In this document: in pieces, positions 8,977-21,099 of the stretch
Numbering within the stretch: position 1 is the stretch's first letter
Layout of the letters: each line of letters begins with the position of its first letter
DNA from: Methylopila henanensis
GTDB lineage: Bacteria > Pseudomonadota > Alphaproteobacteria > Rhizobiales > Methylopilaceae
Length of the DNA stretch: 64,000 bases
Direction of reading: 5' to 3'
Assembly (NCBI RefSeq): GCF_042681025.1
Contig: NZ_JBHUER010000002.1
Span: 186,001 to 250,000 of the forward strand
Position numbers and translations under genes: made by a program
The notes under the pieces: generated by a model
The model's database searches: none
What the model was told of the DNA's origin: nothing
Seen by the model: only the letters and a program-made list of their open reading frames with translations

Positions 8977-9121
8977 GAACGACTGGTCGCGCGCTCGCCG
9001 CCCAGTCGGGCGGGCCGCCACGAGGAGACAGGGAATGAAAGCATCCTTCAGTCAGCGTCTTCCGCCGAGGCCGTGGTCGCCGGTCGACTGAGCGGTCGTG
9101 CCAGCATAGCTGGCGCATAAT

Positions 9122-9541
9122 TCAGCTCTTGGGAAAGAAGCGGTCGAGCGCCGCGCGGAAAGCGATCGCCTGTCGGTTTTGAGCGTTGAAGCTCCTCCAT
9201 CGCTCGGTCGCCAACCGACCTCCGATATGAGCGGAGTTGCACTGGAAGCAAATCGCGACCGTAAACACGCTCCGACCGTGCGAAATCAGCTCGAAACCGT
9301 GCAGCGGAATGTGACACCGGGAATGGTCACCAGCGGCAAGCGCGTTCCAGAGGTCCAGCACCGGCGCCGCGTCGGCAGGAGACACGACGACATCGTCGAC
9401 GACCTTGTGCCTCCATTCATCCGACGTTTCAAAAATATCTGCTGGCGACAGTCCCGCGTGATCGGCCTCGATTTCGTCACCAAGCTGGACGATCCGAACA
9501 GCGTCATAGCCGCCGCCGCTGAATCCAAAGATCTTGTGCAT
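9122..9541 (-). CDS. conserved hypothetical protein with C-x-x-C motif, lower GC
   Basis: A 139-residue protein of unknown function. It has a small cysteine/histidine core: Cys76-His77 and His81 in SRCHIPLHG, then Cys98-x-x-Cys101 in ICFQCN. I have seen the pair 'CH-x-P-x-x-G' followed by 'ICF-x-C' in short uncharacterised bacterial proteins, which supports a real gene and possibly a metal or redox site. There is no signal peptide. The stretch is visibly less GC-rich at third positions than its neighbours, and it lies in a scar region between the GST gene and the pccA fragment, so recent acquisition is likely. No function is proposed. Confidence 0.6.
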   Translation of the reverse strand: MHKIFGFSGGGYDAVRIVQLGDEIEADHAGLSPADIFETSDEWRHKVVDDVVVSPADAAPVLDLWNALAAGDHSRCHIPLHGFELISHGRSVFTVAICFQCNSAHIGGRLATERWRSFNAQNRQAIAFRAALDRFFPKS

Positions 9542-9654
9542 GTTAGCTCTTGGGTAGCACAGCTCGGCATGTTCCGCCTCAAGCTACGATACAAGTCTGA
9601 TGCGCCCAGCGAAAACGCGGCCTTGGACGCTCGTCAATATCAAGGCGGACCGCG

Positions 9655-9790
9655 TCACTCCAGCTCGAGAATAACCGCGTCGACCGCGAGGCGGTCGCCG
9701 GGCTTGACGTTGATCTTGGCGATCTTGCCGTCGCGCTCGGCGCGCCGCACGTTGTCCATGTCATGGCTTCGACGACGCGGAGATCGCCCG
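9655..9790 (-). pseudogene. pccA 3'-end fragment (biotinyl domain), frameshifted
   Basis: On the minus strand 9655-9776 aligns base for base with the last ~120 bp of pccA (11610-11733), same orientation, with scattered substitutions and the same stop codon. Translated from the stop backward it gives DAVILELE, KPGD and AERDGKIAKIN as in PccA. One base is missing at the biotin site: the codon for the biotinylated Lys of AMKM loses a nucleotide (GCCATGACATGGAC versus GCCATGAAGATGGAG), so the frame breaks there. Beyond about 9776 a weakly similar AGD-L-VVEA segment continues to about 9790. No start or upstream domain is present. This is a decayed partial duplication. Confidence 0.85.
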
Positions 9791-9860
9791 CATCCACCCG
9801 CTGACAGCGGCGTTTCTGGGGACGTGACGCGCCGGCGCGATGCGGCGGTCCATCCTCGCC

Positions 9861-9946
9861 GTCATCCTCCGGCTTGACCGGAGGACCCATCTCCGGCGTC
9901 GAGCTCCGCATCCGACAGGGATGGTCCGGTCAGGCCGGACCATGAC
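9861..9946. repeat. intergenic palindromic repeat, family B copy 1 (short form)
   Basis: An 86-bp element bounded by GTCAT and ATGAC. It contains CTCCGGCTTGACCGGAGG (internal hairpin) and ATGGTCCGGTCAGGCCGGACCAT near the right end (positions 9921-9943, a hairpin on GGTCCGG/CCGGACC). The same ends and order recur at 56172-56321, where a hairpin module is inserted. No coding capacity. It lies just upstream of the photolyase stop side and may also terminate transcription. Confidence 0.8.
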
Positions 9947-9971
9947 AGCGCGGGAGGGCGTGCGTCGCCCC

Positions 9972-11513
9972 TCACCCCTCGTAGGTCGCCGGCAGTCCAT
10001 CCAGAAACCGCGTCGCGTCCGCGCGGATGTCGTCGACGCGCTCCCGAGCCATCCGGGACAGGTTGCGGTAGGGCATGGCGAGGCGCGGGTTGCGCCCGAG
10101 CGTTTCTTCGTTCCGGATGAGAAAGTCCCAGTACAAGTAATTGAACGGGCAGGCGTCATCACCCGTCTTCGCCTTCACGTCGTAGCGGCAGCTTTTGCAG
10201 TAGTCCGACATGCGGTCGACGTAGGCCCCCGACGCCGCATAGGGTTTTGACGCCAGCATGCCGCCGTCGGCGAACAGCGCCATGCCCTGCACGTTCGGCA
10301 GTTCCACCCACTCGTAGGCGTCGGCGTACACCAGCAGGTACCAGTCCTGCACCTCGCGCGGCCGGAAACCGCCGAGCAGCGCGAAGTTGCCGAGCACCAT
10401 CAGGCGCTGGATGTGGTGGGCGTAGGCGTGGTCGCGGGTGTCGCCGACGCACTGCGCGAGGCAGTTCAGATCGGTCTCGGCGGTCCAGTAGAGGTCGGGG
10501 AGCTTCCGCTCGGCGCCGAGCGCGTTGGTGTCGCGGTACTCCGGCATCTTCAGCCAGTAGACGCCGCGAACATACTCCCGCCAGCCAAGGATCTGCCTGA
10601 CAAAGCCCTCGACTGCGTTCAGCGGCGCCGCGCCCGCCTCATAGGCCGCGACTGCGGCGTCGCAAACTTCGCGGGCCGTCAGCAGCCCCGCATTGAGGTA
10701 GGGCGAGACGGCACCGTGGAACAGGAAGGGCTCGCCGGCCTTCATGGCGTCCTGATAGTCGCCGAAGCGGGGCAGCGCCTCGCCTATGAAGGCGGCGAGG
10801 GCCTCCAACGCCTGCGCGCGCGTCCAACCCCAGCCGTAATGGTCGAGCGTCCCGAAATTGCGGGAGAAGCGCGCCTCCACCAGCTCCATGACCTCGCGAA
10901 CCGCGGCGTCGGGCGCGAAGCGGGCGCGGGCGGGCGGCGTCACGCCCTTCGGCAGGCTCTTGCGGTTGTCGGGGTCGTAGTTCCACTGGCCGCCTTCAGG
11001 CGCCTCGCCGTCCATCAGCAGGCCGGTCTCCTTCCGCATCTCGCGGTAGAAGAACTCCATGCGCAGCCCTTTGCGGCCGTGCGCCCAGGCCTCGAAGCGG
11101 GCGCGCGAGCACAGGAAGCGGTCGTCCTCGCGGATGACGACGTCGACGTCGAGCTCCTCGCGCCAGTCCTGCATCATCTCGAGCACGCGCCACTCGCCGG
11201 GCTCCGTCAGCGTGAGCCGGTCGCAGCCGTGGCGCGCGAGAGCGCGTCTCACCTCCCCGCCGAGCGAGCCGGCGTTCTCGGGATCGTCGAGGGCGACGTA
11301 GTCCACGGTCACACCTTCGTCGCGCAGCGCGCGGGCGAAGGCGCGCATCGCGGCGAACAGAAAGACGAGCTTCTGCTTGTGATGGCCGACGTAGGTCGCC
11401 TCCTCCATCACCTCGGCCAGCAGCACGACGTCGGCGGCGAGGTCGAGGTCCTTGAGCGAGGCGATCCCGCGGGTGAGCTGGTCGGCGAGGATCAGGCGGA
11501 GCGTTTTGGCCAC
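9972..11513 (-). CDS. (6-4) photolyase / FeS bacterial cryptochrome, PhrB type
   Basis: A 513-residue cryptochrome/photolyase-related protein. The N-terminal antenna domain begins LRLILADQLT and the C-terminal FAD domain carries the four cysteines of the 4Fe-4S cluster: Cys351 in DLNCLAQC, Cys439 and Cys442 in DYCKSC, and Cys455 in DACPFNYLYWDF. These match by one-residue offset the cluster cysteines known for Agrobacterium PhrB, which repairs (6-4) photoproducts and uses a lumazine antenna; the rib genes in this window would supply such a chromophore. Length matches the family. Monocistronic, with about 96 bp to pccA upstream. Light-driven repair is known for the family; the specific lesion is inferred. 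Confidence 0.92.
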   Translation of the reverse strand: MAKTLRLILADQLTRGIASLKDLDLAADVVLLAEVMEEATYVGHHKQKLVFLFAAMRAFARALRDEGVTVDYVALDDPENAGSLGGEVRRALARHGCDRLTLTEPGEWRVLEMMQDWREELDVDVVIREDDRFLCSRARFEAWAHGRKGLRMEFFYREMRKETGLLMDGEAPEGGQWNYDPDNRKSLPKGVTPPARARFAPDAAVREVMELVEARFSRNFGTLDHYGWGWTRAQALEALAAFIGEALPRFGDYQDAMKAGEPFLFHGAVSPYLNAGLLTAREVCDAAVAAYEAGAAPLNAVEGFVRQILGWREYVRGVYWLKMPEYRDTNALGAERKLPDLYWTAETDLNCLAQCVGDTRDHAYAHHIQRLMVLGNFALLGGFRPREVQDWYLLVYADAYEWVELPNVQGMALFADGGMLASKPYAASGAYVDRMSDYCKSCRYDVKAKTGDDACPFNYLYWDFLIRNEETLGRNPRLAMPYRNLSRMARERVDDIRADATRFLDGLPATYEG

Positions 11514-11609
11514 GCCGGACTTACGCGCCGCCGACGGTGTCGGTTCGGCCCAAAGCGTCGAGACTTCGGCCGACCGCTCGGAAGGACGGCGGCGATCAGG
11601 AGGCCCGCA

Positions 11610-13628
<2,019 letters not shown>

Positions 13629-13731
13629 GGAGGGAGGGCTCCCGGAACCGGCAGGGGCGTGAACTCTTGAACGCTTTTAGGCGCCGCAGCGCAGCGCGTC
13701 CATTAACCGAAGGACGACGCCTGAAGCCTCT

Positions 13732-15054
13732 TCACGCCCCGAAAACATGCTGCGCCGCGAGACCGTACGGGTAAGGCGGCAGGCGCGGCCTCGGCTTGCG
13801 CGCAGGCCCCACCGCAGTCGCCTCGATCTCGTCGCAGAGCCGCGAGACGGCGTCCGCGCCCTCGCAGGCGGCCGTCGTCTCGGCGCAGCGCCGGGCGATC
13901 TCCGGCGACGACAGCGCAACCCGCAGGGACGCCGCGAGACGGCGCCTCTCAAGCGGGCCGGACCGTAGCCACAGGCCGCAGCCGAGCCGCGCCACGCGCG
14001 CGGCGTGGTCGAACTGGTCGAAGGCGAGCGGGGCCACGATCTGCGGCGCGCCGGCGGCGAAGGCGTGCGCGGTCGTGCCCACGCCGCCGTGATGCACCAG
14101 CGCCGCGGCGCGCTCGAGAACCGCGCCGAGCGGCGCATAAGGCGCGACGAAGGTGGAGGCCGCGGCCCGCGCCGGCACGACGACCGGCGCGCGCGACAGC
14201 ACGAGGCAGCGCCGGCCGATGTCGGCGCAGGCCTCGACGGCGGCGGCGTAGAGCGCTTCGGTGCGGCGCCGTGTGGAGCCGAAGGTGACCACCACGGGCG
14301 GATCGCCCGCCTCGAGGAAGGCGGCGAGCGCGGGATCGACGCCTTGGGTCTCCCCCCCGAACTGGCTTGCGGCGGGAAAGTCGAACTGCACCGACTGCGC
14401 GGGCCAGTCCGCCTGCGCGGCCTGAAACCAGGGCGGGAACATCGCCACCACCTTCTGGGGCGAGTTCCACCAGTGGCGCAGCCGCTTGACGCGCTTGAGC
14501 TCCAGCCGCTCGCGGACGGCGTTCAGCGACGGCAGCGCCACCGGATCGATCACGAGCCGGTCCGCGCCGATCTGCACCTTCCAGACAAGCTTCTCCGGCA
14601 GCCAGCGCGGCGTGGGAAAGCCCGGCAGGCGCACGGGATCGTGCCGGGTCTGAAACGCCATCGGCGACAGATGAACGGTGACGAGATGGCCGCCGAGCGC
14701 CTCGAACGCGAGCCGGGCGCCGATCGCAAGCGTCGAGGCGACCAGCACCGGCCGGCGGCCTTCGGCCCGCTTCTCCACGAAACCGTAGATCCGGTCGAGG
14801 CCGAGCGGCAGCGCCTTGAACATCCGGCGCGCCCCGATCAGCGGGCGCCACAGCGACGGGTCGGAGAAGACCAGCTCGTACTCGTAGGCCGAGATCACCG
14901 CCTCGAAGTCCAGCCCCGAGCGCCGGGCCGCCGCCTCGAACGGCGCAGGCGCCGCGAGCGTGACCTCATGGCCGCGCCGGCGCAGCTCCGCGCCCGCCGC
15001 GATGAACGGCAGCACGTCCCCGGTCGTCCCTATGGCCGCGATCAGAACCTGCAT
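13732..15054 (-). CDS. UGT-type (GT1) glycosyltransferase
   Basis: A 440-residue GT-B enzyme. It opens MQVLIAAIGTTGDVLPFIA, the N-terminal strand and glycine-rich loop of sterol/antibiotic/carotenoid-type GT1 enzymes, and has the C-terminal donor-site signature VHHGGVGTTAHAFAAGAPQI followed by PLAFDQFDHA. The start at 15054 places that motif at the N terminus and lies 10 bp after the stop of the upstream hydrolase gene; longer in-frame starts would overlap that gene and add a proline/arginine-rich tail. Likely glycosylates a lipid or small hydrophobic acceptor using a UDP-sugar; acceptor unknown. Probably translated with the hydrolase upstream. Confidence 0.85.
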   Translation of the reverse strand: MQVLIAAIGTTGDVLPFIAAGAELRRRGHEVTLAAPAPFEAAARRSGLDFEAVISAYEYELVFSDPSLWRPLIGARRMFKALPLGLDRIYGFVEKRAEGRRPVLVASTLAIGARLAFEALGGHLVTVHLSPMAFQTRHDPVRLPGFPTPRWLPEKLVWKVQIGADRLVIDPVALPSLNAVRERLELKRVKRLRHWWNSPQKVVAMFPPWFQAAQADWPAQSVQFDFPAASQFGGETQGVDPALAAFLEAGDPPVVVTFGSTRRRTEALYAAAVEACADIGRRCLVLSRAPVVVPARAAASTFVAPYAPLGAVLERAAALVHHGGVGTTAHAFAAGAPQIVAPLAFDQFDHAARVARLGCGLWLRSGPLERRRLAASLRVALSSPEIARRCAETTAACEGADAVSRLCDEIEATAVGPARKPRPRLPPYPYGLAAQHVFGA

Positions 15055-15064
15055 CGGCGGGCGG

Positions 15065-16459
15065 TCAGCCGCGGCTCCATAGTTTCCGCCACGCCGACCT
15101 GCGCTCGGGCGCGCCGGATTCGGGCAAGGGCTTGAGGAAGGCGGGCCGCGGCAAGGGCGGCGGGGCAACGCCGGGCAAAGGCGACATCAGCGAGCGATCC
15201 TCGGTGCGCGCGAACTGGCTGCGCGCGCTCCAGGCGCCCAGCAGCAGGGAGAAGTAATCGTACGGTCCGCGGATCTCGTTCGCCATGACGAACTGATGAT
15301 GCAGGCGGAAAAGCCGGAAGCCGCGGCGCAGGTCGCGGATGGTCCCCTCGGTCTTCATCTTCGACAGGTAGACCCGGCGGAAGACAGGGTTGGGCCGGTC
15401 CCGCGGCACGTCGAGCTTCAGCTCCGTCACCGGGTCGCGGTGGGGAAAGTTGAGCGCGTCCCACGGCGCCGCCACCTCGCCCCAGAACAGGGAGCGCTCC
15501 ACGGCGAGCCGCGCGATGCGCGCCCTCAGCCAGCCGGCGGCGGGGTGCAGCGCGACCAGCAGCTCGGTCGCGCCGGCCGTGAGCAGAGCGAGCCGCGGCC
15601 CTTTCCGCCCGACCTCCGGATCGGCCTCGAAGGCGCGCGCGAGCGCGTCGATCGCGAGAAACGACCCGCTCGAATGGCCGACGACGAGGATTTCGTCGGC
15701 GTCGTTCAGCGCGACCAGCGCGCGGATCCGGTCGGCGAAGGCGTCGACGCGCGCATGCAGGGTGCGCTCGACGCGCCGCGCGTACCGCAATTGCGAGCGG
15801 CCGTCGTCCATCAGGTGCACGACGAAGCTCCCGCTGCGGCGCAGCAGATGCAACAGCCCCACGGCGCCGAAGGCGAACGCGCCGACGCCCACCGCCAAGC
15901 CGATCTCGTACGCGACGTCGAGCGCGACGAAGAGCGACGCCACCGCCACGCCCTTCAGCGCCGCGAGCGCGACGGCGAGGCAGACGACAACGACCGGATA
16001 GGCCCATGCGAGCGCATAGCGCGGCGCGGCGAGGCTGACGCGCGGGATCAGGCCGGAGAAGAGCCCCTCGAGGATGGTGCCGACGCTGTAGACCAGCTTG
16101 AGCGCCAGCGGCTGCGCGAAGTCGCGCGCCACGATGTCGTCCCAGCGCAGCGTCTCATAAGTGACGTCCACATGGACGCCGTCGCCGCTCAGCGTGATCG
16201 GCCAGCTCGCGCTGGGCGTCTCGGGATGATGGGCGACCTGACGATCGACGTCGACGCGCACGCCCCAGACCCGCGCGAACCGCCGAACGTCGAGCCGCAG
16301 CAGCATCTGCTGCTGTTCCGGCGATTGCGGCATGTAGCCGGCGACGTACAGGACGCGTCGCCGCCGCACCTCCTGGCCGTCCGCCCCGGCCCCGACCTCG
16401 CGCGCCGGCCCGAAGGCGTCGCCTCCGCCGATCGCGCCGGTCGTCTCGTCCTGACGCAT
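15065..16459 (-). CDS. membrane-anchored alpha/beta-hydrolase-like protein (GHSSG)
   Basis: A 464-residue protein. A polar N-terminal region of about 145 residues begins with RRVLYVAGYMPQSPEQQQ, then two hydrophobic spans (about 150-170 and 172-206), then a soluble domain with EILVVGHSSGSFLAIDA; the GxSxG nucleophile is Ser263. The C-terminal ~40 residues are proline-rich. This suggests a lipase/esterase-like hydrolase held at the inner membrane by a central hairpin. I do not recognise a named family. It is followed 10 bp later by the GT1 gene and lies between pccB and pccA, 83 bp from the pccB stop. A joint role of hydrolase and glycosyltransferase in lipid processing is inference. Confidence 0.6.
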   Translation of the reverse strand: MRQDETTGAIGGGDAFGPAREVGAGADGQEVRRRRVLYVAGYMPQSPEQQQMLLRLDVRRFARVWGVRVDVDRQVAHHPETPSASWPITLSGDGVHVDVTYETLRWDDIVARDFAQPLALKLVYSVGTILEGLFSGLIPRVSLAAPRYALAWAYPVVVVCLAVALAALKGVAVASLFVALDVAYEIGLAVGVGAFAFGAVGLLHLLRRSGSFVVHLMDDGRSQLRYARRVERTLHARVDAFADRIRALVALNDADEILVVGHSSGSFLAIDALARAFEADPEVGRKGPRLALLTAGATELLVALHPAAGWLRARIARLAVERSLFWGEVAAPWDALNFPHRDPVTELKLDVPRDRPNPVFRRVYLSKMKTEGTIRDLRRGFRLFRLHHQFVMANEIRGPYDYFSLLLGAWSARSQFARTEDRSLMSPLPGVAPPPLPRPAFLKPLPESGAPERRSAWRKLWSRG

Positions 16460-16542
16460 GCGTCCTCGCCGTCTCCCGCGCCCCGCCGGAGCTTAGAGGC
16501 TGTCAGGGGCCGTGGACAGGGTCTAGCAGCGACCCTCCCGCG

Positions 16543-18069
<1,527 letters not shown>

Positions 18070-18126
18070 GTCCTCGGCCTGCCATCGCTTGGAGAGGGAT
18101 CCTGAGGCCGAGGGGTAACGCGCGTT

Positions 18127-18140
18127 TTGCGGCGCCGCAA
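18127..18140. promoter_or_regulatory. 14-bp palindrome upstream of pccB
   Basis: TTGCGGCGCCGCAA is a perfect palindrome (18127-18140), preceded by two more T. It lies 58-71 bp upstream of the pccB start, between pccB and the divergent hydrolase-TPR gene. Short-chain acyl-CoA regulators of the PccR/ScfR type in alphaproteobacteria are reported to bind TTTGC/GCAAA half-sites, which is only a partial match. It may be chance in GC-rich DNA. Confidence 0.35.
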
Positions 18141-18313
18141 CGCCGACGAAGGGCGATGCGGCGATCGTCCGACCCCCGGAAAGCGCGCGCTCCGGCCATC
18201 TCGAATGTGAGCGGAAAGGACGCCTCTCGCTATGTCCGCGCGCATTGTACGAGCGCGCGCTGCGTCCTAACGTTGCGCCGCCGGCCGGCGGACGGTCGCC
18301 GGCGAAGGGACGC

Positions 18314-19621
18314 ATGGTCGAGCGCATCGAGATCTTTTCGGGCAGGGACGTCGCCGTCGTCGGAGCTTTGCACGGCGGCGGCGGCGACGTGGTGATTACC
18401 TTCACGCCGCATGCGGACGGTCCGCGCCAGCCGGGCTACGCCGACAAGCTGCTCGACAAGCACGGCGTCTCGGCGATCCATTTCATCCACCGCGACACGC
18501 ACTGGTGGCAGACCCCGGAGATGGCCGCGGCTATCGCCGCGGTCGGCGCGCTCGATCTCCCCCGCCGCTTCGCCAGCGTCGTGACCTACGGCTCCAGCAT
18601 GGGCGGCCATGGCGCCCTGCTGTTCGCCAAGGCCCTCAAGGCCGACCGGACGCTTGCGATCTCGCCGCAGTTCGCGGTCGGCGGGCGCAACGCGGGCTGG
18701 AAGAAGCAGTGGAAGGTGAGCCCCGAGCTCTATCGCTACGAGGACGTCCGCTCTGAGACCGCGCGGACGACGATCCTGTTCGACCCGCGCTACCCCTTCG
18801 ACCGCGCGCATGCGGAAGCCTTCATGGCCGTCGCGCCGGTCGAGACGGTCCATGTGCCGTTCGCCGCGCACGACGTCTCGGCCGCCCTCGCCGAGATGGG
18901 CCTGTTGTCGGGCTTCGTGCTGGATTTCGTCGCCGGCCGGGACGATCCCGACGCCCTGCGCCACGCGATCAGGGCGCGGCGGCGGGACAGCCTGGTCTGC
19001 CTCAACGGCCTGCTGCACCAACTGGAGCGGCGATCGCAGAAGGGCCGGATGCTCGCGGGCGTGCGGGAGCAGACCGTCCGCCTGTTCCTCAGCTATCTCG
19101 AGAACGGGCGGAAGATGCATCTCAAGCGGGTGATGCAGAGCGTGGTCTCGCCGCATCTCGAGCACCTCGCCGCCCGCGGCGAACGCGCCCGCGGCGTCGC
19201 GATCGCCGAGCAGCTCTGCGACATCTACCCGAAGTCCCTCGATATCGCCGCGCTCCTGTCGAACCAGCTCGCGGCCGACGGCCGTATGGGCGACGCCTAT
19301 CAGGCCCTGTTCCGCTGCTTTCGGCGCAACAAGAGCAGCGGCCCGTGCGCCCTCGCCGCCTGCGCCGCCGCGCTTCAGGCGGGGCTGGAGCCCGAGGCCC
19401 AGCGCCTGCTCGCCAAGGCGCTGGAGCTGCCGCGCCAGGACGCCAACAGCTGGCTGCGCTTCCTGCGCGCGTGGCACGACCGCATCCCTCACGGCCTCGC
19501 GGTGCGCGGTTACAATATCGCGGCGGCGCTCGAACCGGAGCACAAGAACCTCAAGCGCGTGGGCGCCCTGATAAAGGCGTCGAACGGCAGGCCCTGGCGG
19601 CTGTTCGGACTGCGACGTTAG
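18314..19621 (+). CDS. alpha/beta-hydrolase-like protein with TPR-like C-terminal half
   Basis: A 435-residue protein. The first half is an alpha/beta-hydrolase-like domain: an HGGGG segment at 20-24, then VTYGSSMGGHGALL with nucleophile elbow G-S-S-M-G (Ser95) and a DPRYPFD segment; it resembles acyl-ester or polysaccharide-modifying hydrolases. The second half (from about residue 270) has helical pairs such as ARGVAIAEQLCDIYPKSLD typical of TPR solenoids. No signal peptide. Start 18314 gives a compact hydrolase domain; an in-frame start at 18245 adds 23 arginine- and proline-rich residues and is less likely. Its stop overlaps the convergent lipoprotein stop (19618-19621). Substrate unknown. 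Confidence 0.65.
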   Translation: MVERIEIFSGRDVAVVGALHGGGGDVVITFTPHADGPRQPGYADKLLDKHGVSAIHFIHRDTHWWQTPEMAAAIAAVGALDLPRRFASVVTYGSSMGGHGALLFAKALKADRTLAISPQFAVGGRNAGWKKQWKVSPELYRYEDVRSETARTTILFDPRYPFDRAHAEAFMAVAPVETVHVPFAAHDVSAALAEMGLLSGFVLDFVAGRDDPDALRHAIRARRRDSLVCLNGLLHQLERRSQKGRMLAGVREQTVRLFLSYLENGRKMHLKRVMQSVVSPHLEHLAARGERARGVAIAEQLCDIYPKSLDIAALLSNQLAADGRMGDAYQALFRCFRRNKSSGPCALAACAAALQAGLEPEAQRLLAKALELPRQDANSWLRFLRAWHDRIPHGLAVRGYNIAAALEPEHKNLKRVGALIKASNGRPWRLFGLRR

Positions 19622-20256
19622 CCGCCGCCAGCGCCGGGTTTCTTGGCGGCGGAGGCTACCGGCGTATCCTTCGCGGGTTTGGCCGGCGCCGGCGCGGGCG
19701 TCGCGTCCGGCCTCGCGGCGGGAGCCGCGACCGGATCGTCCCGGTCGATGACGGGGCTTGCGCGCGCAGAGCCATAGGCGTGCCTCAGCGCCGCTTTCGC
19801 AAGGCCCTCCGCAAGCCGCTGGTCGACGTTCTGCTTCTCCTGCGCAACCGCGACGATCGCGCCCACCACGCCGCCGCCGACGCTGTCGATGGCGCCCGCT
19901 TCGACTTCTCCCTGGACCTTGCCGGAGGCAACATCGACCACCGAGACGCGCGCCTGCACGACGTTGGCGTCGGTGACAAGCAGCGCCATCGCCGGGTTCT
20001 TGTACGTGTGGCGGTAAATGGCGACCCGAAGCTCCTTCGGCGCGCCCTTGCGCTCGAAACGCGCCGCATGGAACGCCGTTCGAGCGCGCACCGTCTCGGC
20101 GAAGCCGGGCGTGGAGACGTTCGGCGCAAGAGACACATGCACCTTGCTGATATGGGCCGGTTCGTTCGGCGAGATGATGCCCGGCGCGCCCGCGCATGCG
20201 ACGAGCGGAAGGGTGGCCAGCACGGCGGCGGCGAGTTTGATAAGCGAGATTAACAT
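19618..20256 (-). CDS. lipoprotein with Ala/Pro-rich C-terminal tail
   Basis: A 212-residue predicted lipoprotein. The signal peptide MLISLIKLAAAVLATLPLVAC ends in an LVAC lipobox, giving a mature N-terminal Cys at residue 21. The body (about residues 35-170) is a conserved-looking domain with HTYKNPAMALLVTDANVV and a glycine-rich GGGVVGAIVAVAQ helix; the last ~40 residues are Ala/Pro/Lys-rich and probably disordered. The ATG at 20256 puts the signal peptide at the N terminus; a longer frame would add a non-hydrophobic leader. The tail overlaps the convergent gene stop. Function unknown. Confidence 0.7.
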   Translation of the reverse strand: MLISLIKLAAAVLATLPLVACAGAPGIISPNEPAHISKVHVSLAPNVSTPGFAETVRARTAFHAARFERKGAPKELRVAIYRHTYKNPAMALLVTDANVVQARVSVVDVASGKVQGEVEAGAIDSVGGGVVGAIVAVAQEKQNVDQRLAEGLAKAALRHAYGSARASPVIDRDDPVAAPAARPDATPAPAPAKPAKDTPVASAAKKPGAGGG

Positions 20257-20388
20257 CTGCGGACCTGCAGCGTGAAGGACACGCTGACTACGCGCATTAC
20301 GCGTGCCGGCCGCAACCTCGTTCGACGCTTTTCCGCCACAATCTGCGTCGGGTGTGTCCGCGGCGCATCCCATGCGCCGAAGCGGGCG

Positions 20389-21099
20389 TCATCTCACGAA
20401 CTCCGCCATCAGCGCGGCGGCGCGCATCTCCAGCCATCGCGCGGCCCGGCGGGCCTGCGCCTCGTGATCCTGACCCCAGAGCTCGACGTTCCAGTCCTCG
20501 TCCACATGGGCGGCGGACCACGCCTCCTCGACCGTATGCACGCCGCGCAGAACCCCGAGCGCGAGCAGCGCCGAGCCGGTGAGAGTCGTCATCGTGTGCA
20601 GCGCCGCCAGCGTGAAGACGTCGTCGTGGCGTCGGATCGCGCATCGGACCGCCTCGATCGTCTCGTCGCTCTGGTCCACGAACATCACGCCTTCGGCCAG
20701 CACGAACCGCGCGCCGAGGTCGTCGCGGGCGAAGGCGAGCACCGGGTCCCAGCTCAGCCGCTGCCGCTCCACCAGCCGCTCGGGGCCGTCGGCGCGGTAG
20801 CAGACGAGGTCGCTGCCGGCATATTTCACGATGTCCTCGGCGACCTCGCTCCGCGCCCGGGCGACGCCGTCGATCGCGGCGTTGGCGAGACGCGTCAGGG
20901 GCATGGTCGCGGGATCGATCACCTCGACCTGCGCGGCCCATTCGGCGGCGACGGCGTCGGCGAGCGCGGCGGTCGGCAGCGCGAGCGGCGCGCGGGCCGG
21001 CGTCACCACCGCCTTGCCGTCGAGGGCGACCACGAAGCCGTCCTCGCGCTCCAGGACGCCGGCGACGTCGTAGAACCTTTTGGGAAGCGGAGCGCTCAT
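20389..21099 (-). CDS. ATP12-family chaperone for F1-ATPase assembly
   Basis: A 236-residue protein: N-terminal KRFYDVAGVLEREDGFVVALDGKAVVTPAR, then EWAAQVEVIDPATMPLTRLAN and YAGSDLVCYRADGPERLVERQ, and C-terminal LSLALGV-type helices with EAWSAAHVDEDWNVELWG. This is the ATP12 fold, which in mitochondria binds free F1 alpha subunit; alphaproteobacterial homologues are present alongside the ATP synthase. The start at 21099 overlaps the stop of the upstream HAD phosphatase by 4 bp (ATGA), so the two are coupled, an arrangement commonly seen for ATP12 in alphaproteobacteria. Confidence 0.9.
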   Translation of the reverse strand: MSAPLPKRFYDVAGVLEREDGFVVALDGKAVVTPARAPLALPTAALADAVAAEWAAQVEVIDPATMPLTRLANAAIDGVARARSEVAEDIVKYAGSDLVCYRADGPERLVERQRLSWDPVLAFARDDLGARFVLAEGVMFVDQSDETIEAVRCAIRRHDDVFTLAALHTMTTLTGSALLALGVLRGVHTVEEAWSAAHVDEDWNVELWGQDHEAQARRAARWLEMRAAALMAEFVR

